The notes under the pieces are model-generated. The model was not told the origin of the DNA. It searched no databases and saw only the letters and a list, made by a program, of their open reading frames with translations. From NCBI RefSeq assembly GCF_949298305.1, contig NZ_CASFWU010000064.1:1-18334 (forward strand): a stretch of DNA of 18,334 nt, given 5' to 3'. Position numbers and translations under genes: made by a program. Positions within the stretch are counted from its first letter, which is position 1. Each line of letters opens with the position of its first letter. Of the stretch, positions 5,889 through 12,663 are shown one piece after another. Origin of the DNA: an uncultured Bacteroides sp. GTDB taxonomy: Bacteria; Bacteroidota; Bacteroidia; Bacteroidales; Bacteroidaceae.

Positions 5889-8800
5889 ATGAATTTAGTT
5901 TTGCGAAAAGAACAGTACGCTAAATTACTTGTTCTATCATTGTTTTTAACCCCAAGTACACTTTTGGCGTTCCCGGAGAATGAAACAGGAACAAGCGAAA
6001 GTGAGGCAGTCGCAACGGTTCTGCAGCAGCAGAAACACACAATTACTGGAACCATTCTTACCGGTGATACAAATGAACCGGCTATCGGTGCTACAGTTTA
6101 TTTGAGGAACAGTACTATCGGTACAGTAACGGATGTTAACGGTAAATACTCCATTACTATCGAGGGTATTGGTGGCGTACTGGAATTTTCTTATATCGGT
6201 TACAAGAAACAAGAAGTGGCTGTGACCGGACAGACGACCATTGATATTGTGCTTCAGCCGGATACAGAGGTATTGGAGGAAGTCGTTGTCGTAGGTTATG
6301 GTAGTCAGAAGAAAGAAAGTGTCGTAGGTGCCATTTCGACATTGGATGTAACTAAACTTACTGTTCCGGGCTCATCCATTTCTAATGCTTTGGCCGGTCA
6401 GCTTTCAGGTATCGTTGCCATGAGCCGTTCAGGTGAGCCGGGTAAGAATAGTGCGGCTGATTTCTATATCCGTGGTGTATCTTCTTTCAAAGGAACGTCG
6501 ACACCTCTTGTATTGGTCGACGGTATCGAACGTGATCTTGATTTGGTTGATACGGATGATATCGCATCTTTCTCCATTCTGAAGGACGCTTCGGCATCTG
6601 CAGTATATGGTGTACGTGGTGCTAACGGTGTTATCTTGATTACAACCAAGAAAGGTGCGGTTGGAAAACCGCAAGTCAATGTGCGTACCGAATTCGGTTT
6701 TACGCAACCTACCAAACGTCCAAAGATGTTGGGTTCTGCCAAATGGGCCGAGTTGTACAATGAAGCATACGGCAGCCAATATTATTCTGCAGACGATATC
6801 GAAAAGTATAGGACGAATGCAGACCCGGATCTTTATCCCAATGTCGATTGGTTTGATGCGCTGTTTGATGACATGGCGGCCAACCAACGTGTTAACTTGA
6901 ATATTACGGGTGGTAGTGATATCGTAAAATATTACGTTTCAGGTGCGTTCTATAATGAAAGTTCTATCTACAAGAATGCCGGCAATATTTATGGATACAA
7001 TCCTTCCATCCGGTATAATAAATTCAACTTTAGAGCCAATGTGGATTTGAACCTTACCAAGAGTACTGTTGTCAACTTCAATCTGGCCAATATTTATGAG
7101 AAGTCGTTCGGTCCTGGATATGGCGATACGGATGCTGACATCTGGTCATATACCTTTATGACATCCCCCAATGCTTTCCCGGTTCAATATTCCGATGGTA
7201 CTCTGTCCGGTCCTTCTACTGATTCTGGTAATAACCCCTGGAATATGTTGGTACATTCAGGATACCGTGAGCAGTTCTGGAATTCCGCTCAATCGCTTAT
7301 TGGTGTAACACAAGATATTGGTGCACTTTGGGAGCCTTTGAAGGGTTTGACAGCTAACATCAAATTCTCGTGGGATGCTTGGAATACAACTCTACAGCGC
7401 CGTAGCAAAATTGAAAGTTTTTATCATGCGCGCGGCCGTGCCGAAGACGGCAGTCTGATTTACGATGACAATAACGGTGACGGTATTTGGGATCCGGTAC
7501 ATACAGGTGACGGGTCGCTGTCGTTCCTTATCGGACGTAGCGGTACAATGACCCGTTATTTGGAAGGCTCTTTGACATATAACCGGGTATTCAATGACAT
7601 TCATCGTGTGGGAGCTCTCTTGCTGTACAACCAGAAGATTCATACGAACACGCAAGCCGGTAGTGGAGATGATGCTTTGCCGTACAAGAACCAAGGTCTG
7701 GCGGCACGTGCTACTTACGCATTTAAAGACACATATTTCGCAGAAGTCAACTTGGGTTATAACGGTTCTGAGAACTTTGCCCGTGGACACCGTTTCGGCT
7801 TCTTCCCTGCTGTGGCAATCGGCTGGATGATGTCAAATGAGAAATGGTTCCAACCTGCTACCAAGGTTGTCGATATGTTGAAGCTGAAAGCATCGTACGG
7901 TAAGGTTGGTAATGATGATATTGGCGGTCAGAGAAGATGGGTGTATGAATCAACCATCGTAAACAGTGGCAGCTGGTATTATGGCAATACTGGTAGTCAG
8001 GGTGGAACCGGTATACGTATCGGTGAAGTGGAGAACCTGTATGCGTCATGGGAAGAGGCTTTGAAGATCAATGCCGGTATTGAGTTCTCACTGTTCAACA
8101 AGATACGTGTACAAGCCGATTACTTCCGTGAAGAGCGTAGTGGTATTTTCCTGCAACGTGCCGGTCTTCCTGCCATTGTCGGAGTTTCTACCATCCCCTA
8201 CGTAAACATCGGTGAAACTTTGAACCAAGGTTTCGATGCTACAATCGAATACACTCATCAAGTGAATAAAGACTTGATGTTGACTGCACGAGGCAATTTC
8301 ACTTATAATAGAAATGAATTGTTGAATAACGACGAACCGGATTGGGAATACAAATATCAGAACAAGATTGGAAAACCGTTCGGAAGCGGTGGCTCCTTGC
8401 AGCCCTTTGGTCTGGTAGCCCTTGGCCTTTTTGAGAGTCAGGAAGAAATAGACAACAGCCCTGTCCAGAATTTCGGTGAATACCGGGTGGGTGATATCAA
8501 GTATCAGGATATCAACGGTGATGGTATCATTGACTCACAGGACCAGATTGCCATCGGATACACCAATCTGCCGGAAATCACTTACGGTTTTGGTGCGACT
8601 GCTCAATATAAGGGTTGGGACGTTAATATCTTCTTCCAAGGTGTAGCACGTACCAGCTTCTTCTTGAATGGTTCTTCCATCCGTACTCCTTTCTCTTCAG
8701 GTAACTTGGAACGTGCGGCCATTAATGAGGATGTATATGGAAATGTATGGATGTCTACCAATACTCCTGAACAGAATGCCAATGTGACTTATCCGCGCCT

Positions 8801-9086
8801 GAGTATGGGTAGTGGTGGTGCCGGTGCTTCCAACAATGCCCAGGCTTCTACGTGGTGGTTGAGAGATGGTTCATTCATGCGTCTGAAGAGCCTTGAGATT
8901 GGTTACTCGTTGCCTAAGACTTTGTTGCAAAAGACTTTCATCAAGAGCCTGAGATTCTATCTGGCCGGCAACAATCTGTTGCAATTCAGCCCATTCAAAT
9001 TATGGGATCCTGAAAAGGGTTCATCTGACGGTTCTGGTTATCCTCTTAACCGGATGTTTTCTGTTGGATTTAACGCTAATTTCTAA
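5889..9086 (+). CDS. SusC/RagA-family TonB-dependent outer-membrane transporter
   Basis: This is the import pore of a polysaccharide-utilisation-type locus: a 22-strand beta-barrel that takes glycan or glycopeptide fragments from its SusD partner using TonB energy. The 1065-residue protein has a signal peptide (hydrophobic core about 12-25), a carboxypeptidase-D regulatory-like domain (about 51-123, ITGTILTGDTNEPAIGATV), a TonB-box region (about 130-140, EEVVVVGYGSQ), a plug (about 141-255, with the SusC-typical LVLVDGIERDL and ASAVYGVRGANGVILITTKKG) and a barrel ending in Phe (FSVGFNANF). There is no N-terminal secretin/TonB short domain of the kind linked to anti-sigma signalling. I start it at ATG 5889; a GTG two codons earlier also opens the frame. 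The SusD gene follows after 23 bases. Confidence 0.96.
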   Translation: MNLVLRKEQYAKLLVLSLFLTPSTLLAFPENETGTSESEAVATVLQQQKHTITGTILTGDTNEPAIGATVYLRNSTIGTVTDVNGKYSITIEGIGGVLEFSYIGYKKQEVAVTGQTTIDIVLQPDTEVLEEVVVVGYGSQKKESVVGAISTLDVTKLTVPGSSISNALAGQLSGIVAMSRSGEPGKNSAADFYIRGVSSFKGTSTPLVLVDGIERDLDLVDTDDIASFSILKDASASAVYGVRGANGVILITTKKGAVGKPQVNVRTEFGFTQPTKRPKMLGSAKWAELYNEAYGSQYYSADDIEKYRTNADPDLYPNVDWFDALFDDMAANQRVNLNITGGSDIVKYYVSGAFYNESSIYKNAGNIYGYNPSIRYNKFNFRANVDLNLTKSTVVNFNLANIYEKSFGPGYGDTDADIWSYTFMTSPNAFPVQYSDGTLSGPSTDSGNNPWNMLVHSGYREQFWNSAQSLIGVTQDIGALWEPLKGLTANIKFSWDAWNTTLQRRSKIESFYHARGRAEDGSLIYDDNNGDGIWDPVHTGDGSLSFLIGRSGTMTRYLEGSLTYNRVFNDIHRVGALLLYNQKIHTNTQAGSGDDALPYKNQGLAARATYAFKDTYFAEVNLGYNGSENFARGHRFGFFPAVAIGWMMSNEKWFQPATKVVDMLKLKASYGKVGNDDIGGQRRWVYESTIVNSGSWYYGNTGSQGGTGIRIGEVENLYASWEEALKINAGIEFSLFNKIRVQADYFREERSGIFLQRAGLPAIVGVSTIPYVNIGETLNQGFDATIEYTHQVNKDLMLTARGNFTYNRNELLNNDEPDWEYKYQNKIGKPFGSGGSLQPFGLVALGLFESQEEIDNSPVQNFGEYRVGDIKYQDINGDGIIDSQDQIAIGYTNLPEITYGFGATAQYKGWDVNIFFQGVARTSFFLNGSSIRTPFSSGNLERAAINEDVYGNVWMSTNTPEQNANVTYPRLSMGSGGAGASNNAQASTWWLRDGSFMRLKSLEIGYSLPKTLLQKTFIKSLRFYLAGNNLLQFSPFKLWDPEKGSSDGSGYPLNRMFSVGFNANF

Positions 9087-9109
9087 ACCTTGTTAATTAA
9101 AAACGACTT

Positions 9110-11017
9110 ATGAAGATAATATTTAAATCACTCTGCATATTGTGCTTCGCTGCAGGTACATTGACATTTACTTCGTGCGAAGACTTTCTGGACAGACAGG
9201 AAGATGAAAAGCTGACCTTTGATAAAATCTGGGAAAAGCAAAGTACGACTAAGCAATATTGGTTAAATGCAATGTCATTCTTGCCCAATTACAACGGAGG
9301 TTTTGTGGGAGATAACGAGCCCTATCTCGGAGCTTCAGACGAATGTACCATAGCTTACGACCGAGCATACCGTTATATTAATTTCGGCTCTTGGAACGCA
9401 TCCAACGTTCCATATTATATCATGGACAAATATTATAAGGGTATTCGTGAATGTAACATCCTGATGCAGAATGTATACAGATGTAGCGACCCCTTGGCTA
9501 CCCAAAGAGATCTTGACCTCTACTATTGGCAGGCTCGTTTTGCCCGTGCTTATTACTATTTCTTGATGATGTGCGACTATGGTCCTGTATTCCTGTTGGG
9601 AGATGAACTGCTCGACTTCTCTGCTTCCACTGAAGAGTTATATCGTCCGCGTAATACATGGGAACAATGTGTGGATTATGTAGTAAGTGAAATGACGGAA
9701 TGTGCCAACAGTAGCGCAATACAGTCTTCTTATGAAGAATCGGAATATGGATTGGCAACTAAAGGTACTTGCCAAGCAGTCATTTCTCGCTTACTGCTCT
9801 ATTCAGCACGTGACTTGTTCAATGGAAATACCTTATATCGCAATGTGAGAAACCCGGAAGTTTCTGAATTCCCGGATTTGTCCGGTGTCAATCTGTTCCC
9901 ACAAGAATATGACGCGAACAAATGGCTGAAGGCTGCAGAAGCTGCCAAGGCATTGGTAGATAATTCTCAATACAAGCTTTACCGTGCAGGAAACGGTAAT
10001 CCTTACGAAGATTATGTAGGTATTACCAATGTGAACTGGAACAGTGAGCTTATCTGGACTGACCGTTATAACAACCGTTACAGTTGGGGCGTAGGTACGG
10101 TTCCGACTGGTATCTCCGGTGTTGCCTATGGAGCCGTAGGTCCCACACAGCAACAAGTGGACGCCTATGCCATGAGTAACGGCCGTTATCCGATTACCGG
10201 ATACGATGCTGATGGCGCTCCGATTGTAGACAATCAATCCGGATATGATGCAGCGACAGAGTTGGAGCTGTCTACTTGGAACTATCCGGCTACCGGTTGG
10301 AGTAAATTCGGCAATTATGACATTGAGGCTCCCAACATGTACAAGGATCGTGAACCTCGTTTCTATGTCACTGTATTCTTCAGCGGCAATTACTGGTTGC
10401 ATGACACGCAATCCACTTTGATTTCCTTTGCTAAGGGTGCCAATAGTAACAAGAGCCATGACTATCCTAAGTCAGGTTATTTGCTGAACCGCTTTTACGA
10501 TCATCGTTTGAACTCGGCTTCCGGTAACTGGGGTAACATTACTTTCCCGATATTCCGTTTGGGTGAAATGTATCTGAATTTCATCGAATCAGTATTGGAA
10601 TGCAAAAAGCGTGGAGTATCTCTTCCTGCCGGATATGAACAGCTTGCCATGGATAAATGGGACGACTTGCGCGACCGTGCCGGATTGGCTCCTATCACTG
10701 AAGTCTATCCCAATGCTTCTACTGAAGAGTTGATTGAACTTTGCCGCAAGGAACGTCGTGTCGAATTGGCATTTGAACGCCATCGCTACTACGATACCCG
10801 TACTTGGATGATAGCCAAAGAAACGGATGGAGGTCCTATGTATGGCATGAATACCGAGTGCCCCATTGGTACCAACGCTCCCAATGTTACACCGGCAGAC
10901 TTCTGGAAACGTACCGTATTTGAAACACGTGTGTTCAAAGACAACCATTATCTGTATCCGTTCTCTCAACGCGAATTGGACCGTAACAGAATGTTGACAC
11001 AAAACTATGGTTGGTAA
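9110..11017 (+). CDS. SusD/RagB-family surface glycan-binding lipoprotein
   Basis: SusD proteins form the lid of the SusC pore on the cell surface and capture the ligand before import. The 635-residue protein has a lipoprotein signal peptide with Cys23 (FTSCEDFLD), followed by acidic residues of the kind linked to surface export of Bacteroides lipoproteins. The N-terminal RagB/SusD region includes the helical WQARFARAYYYFLMM segment (TPR-like repeats). The C-terminal half has the usual RLGEMYLNFIESVLE and RKERRVELAFERHRYYDTRTW signatures and ends with ELDRNRMLTQNYGW, the classic family ending. It sits 23 bases after susC and 33 bases before the next lipoprotein gene, so all three form one operon. 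The ligand cannot be read from sequence; the adjacent M60 peptidase suggests O-glycoprotein fragments. Confidence 0.96.
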   Translation: MKIIFKSLCILCFAAGTLTFTSCEDFLDRQEDEKLTFDKIWEKQSTTKQYWLNAMSFLPNYNGGFVGDNEPYLGASDECTIAYDRAYRYINFGSWNASNVPYYIMDKYYKGIRECNILMQNVYRCSDPLATQRDLDLYYWQARFARAYYYFLMMCDYGPVFLLGDELLDFSASTEELYRPRNTWEQCVDYVVSEMTECANSSAIQSSYEESEYGLATKGTCQAVISRLLLYSARDLFNGNTLYRNVRNPEVSEFPDLSGVNLFPQEYDANKWLKAAEAAKALVDNSQYKLYRAGNGNPYEDYVGITNVNWNSELIWTDRYNNRYSWGVGTVPTGISGVAYGAVGPTQQQVDAYAMSNGRYPITGYDADGAPIVDNQSGYDAATELELSTWNYPATGWSKFGNYDIEAPNMYKDREPRFYVTVFFSGNYWLHDTQSTLISFAKGANSNKSHDYPKSGYLLNRFYDHRLNSASGNWGNITFPIFRLGEMYLNFIESVLECKKRGVSLPAGYEQLAMDKWDDLRDRAGLAPITEVYPNASTEELIELCRKERRVELAFERHRYYDTRTWMIAKETDGGPMYGMNTECPIGTNAPNVTPADFWKRTVFETRVFKDNHYLYPFSQRELDRNRMLTQNYGW

Positions 11018-11050
11018 TATGTGATACTAACAATCAAATAAAAAGACCTT

Positions 11051-12418
11051 ATGAAAAAAAATATATTATTAGCTGTTCTTGCTGCCGGCTGCTTATTGAC
11101 ACATACTGCATGTGAAGATGGCAAGGATGATTTTTTGTCAGATTTCAGCACTATTGTTTATTTCAGAAATAGTGGAGAATTACCGCTGACTATTTACAAA
11201 ACTGGAGAAAATACGGACTATCAGCTTATAGTCAATAAATCCGGTTCTGAGTTGGAGGCTTCCACATCACTTAATATCGGAATCATGAGTGATGCCAGTC
11301 TTACTGCCTATAATGCATCGGAAGGTGTGAACTACAAGGCTTTGCCTGCTTCTTGCTATTCCTTTGACAGTTCTCCCTTGCAGTTTGGTGCTGCCGATTT
11401 ATATAAAACGGTTAATGTGTCATTGATAACGGATCAAATTGAACAGAATACGGGAACAGACGCTACTTACGTGATTCCTTTCGAACTGTATAATGGAACG
11501 GACTCCATCAATGTTGAGAAACGTTATGCGTTCATCATACCTCAAGTTCAGACGCTCACTGTCGGATTTGAAAGTAGTGGCTTCATTTCAACGGATGACA
11601 TAACCGGTGATCAAGGTACCGTTACAATCACCCAGTCCATTTTAATGCCTATTGTAAGCCAATGGGACTTGGATTGCCAGGTGGTTGTAGATCCGGAATT
11701 GCTGAACGCTTATAATGCGGAAAACAATAAGAATCTGGAATTGGTGGACGAAAATGCTTACACGCTGTCTGTCACTCCTTTTGTTCCGGGTTCAGATGCT
11801 GCCGTAGTGACCATCACTTTGGACAAATCCAAATTGTCTTGGGGACAGCAGGCTTTGCCTTTGCGCATTAGCGGAACTTCCAACCCGAATTTCCCTGCCG
11901 AGGAAGCTAAATCGACCTGTATTATCGGTGTCAATTATACAGTACCGAGAAGTGAGCTGACTCAAATCCCGTTGTCTCTTGACATGTTGTCTTCCAATGC
12001 AACCGTTAACGGTGATGGTACAGGCTTGGCCGGATTGTTCGATGGCAGAGGAAGTGGTCTGCATTGGCACTCCAATTATTCCGGTTCTGTTATTGATGCT
12101 GTTTATGGACATTACATCGATTTCAAACTGCCTCAGGCCATCAATCATTTTGCATACAATTTCTGGACCCGATTTGAAAATGCAAACGGTGCTCCTAAGA
12201 GAACTATCATCTATGTAGGAAATGATGGTAGTACTTGGAAAGCCATCGGTGAGGTTGCCAATGCTTTGACTACTGGCAATGAGGAATTTGATTCCAATGT
12301 ATTCTCATCGGGTGAATCTTTCACATACGTACGCTTCTCTGTTGTTGAAAGTAATGCAGGAAATGTATGTACAGGTCAATATTGGAACTGCGGCGAAATG
12401 CAGATTTTTGGAAAATGA
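11051..12418 (+). CDS. Surface lipoprotein with DUF1735-like and discoidin-like (F5/8 type C) domains
   Basis: The 455-residue protein is probably a surface glycan-binding protein that helps the SusCD pair. A lipoprotein signal peptide ends at Cys21 (HTACEDGKDD). An N-terminal DUF1735-type beta-sandwich (about 28-165) contains the typical EGVNYKALPASCYSF segment, and a second Ig-like stretch (about 170-295) repeats the pattern with AENNKNLELVDENAYTLS. The C-terminal domain (about 305-455) looks like a galactose-binding F5/8 type C fold: GLFDGRGSGLHWHSNYSG, then IIYVGNDGSTWKAIGE, then FTYVRFSVVESN and the ending CGEMQIFGK. It is third in the operon, and two hairpin terminators follow. The domains are judged by eye; which sugar it binds is unknown. 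Confidence 0.88.
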   Translation: MKKNILLAVLAAGCLLTHTACEDGKDDFLSDFSTIVYFRNSGELPLTIYKTGENTDYQLIVNKSGSELEASTSLNIGIMSDASLTAYNASEGVNYKALPASCYSFDSSPLQFGAADLYKTVNVSLITDQIEQNTGTDATYVIPFELYNGTDSINVEKRYAFIIPQVQTLTVGFESSGFISTDDITGDQGTVTITQSILMPIVSQWDLDCQVVVDPELLNAYNAENNKNLELVDENAYTLSVTPFVPGSDAAVVTITLDKSKLSWGQQALPLRISGTSNPNFPAEEAKSTCIIGVNYTVPRSELTQIPLSLDMLSSNATVNGDGTGLAGLFDGRGSGLHWHSNYSGSVIDAVYGHYIDFKLPQAINHFAYNFWTRFENANGAPKRTIIYVGNDGSTWKAIGEVANALTTGNEEFDSNVFSSGESFTYVRFSVVESNAGNVCTGQYWNCGEMQIFGK

Positions 12419-12434
12419 CATTTCTTCTAACCTT

Positions 12435-12480
12435 TGAGGGGCACTGAGATTGCCCCTCACATTTACTATATAGACTTTTT
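12435..12480 (+). terminator. Intrinsic terminator 1 after the DUF1735-like gene
   Basis: TGAGGGGCA (12435-12443) and TGCCCCTCA (12451-12459) form a perfect 9-bp stem with a seven-base loop, 16 bases after the stop codon. The nearest T-run is at 12475-12480, a little far for a textbook terminator. Confidence 0.6.
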
Positions 12481-12497
12481 ATCTACTAAAAACGGGT

Positions 12498-12540
12498 GAA
12501 GGAGAGAAAATACACATTCTATTTTTCTCTCCTTCTTTTT
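12498..12540 (+). terminator. Intrinsic terminator 2, perfect 13-bp stem with T-run
   Basis: GAAGGAGAGAAAA (12498-12510) and TTTTCTCTCCTTC (12523-12535) pair perfectly across a 12-base loop, and TTTTT follows directly. This is a textbook Rho-independent terminator that should end the susC-susD-lipoprotein transcript before the M60 gene. Confidence 0.8.
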
Positions 12541-12663
12541 GCTTACGAATACTGCATTTCATTCATTTATCTTTTTGTACGATTGCTATATCCCCCACAC
12601 ACTTTACATAATCAGCTGCTCTTTTTTATTATTAACCCTTAACTCCTTTTTTAGAACAAAACT
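12541..12663 (+). promoter_or_regulatory. Probable promoter and leader region of the M60 peptidase gene
   Basis: Because a strong terminator lies at 12498-12540, the next gene probably needs its own promoter here. TATCTTTTTG (12568-12577) resembles the -7 element with one or two extra bases; no good TTTG is seen at the right distance. TTTTTGTAC...CTATATCCCCC (12572-12596) and ATTAACCCTTAA (12631-12642) both recur upstream of susC, which suggests shared control. Confidence 0.4.
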
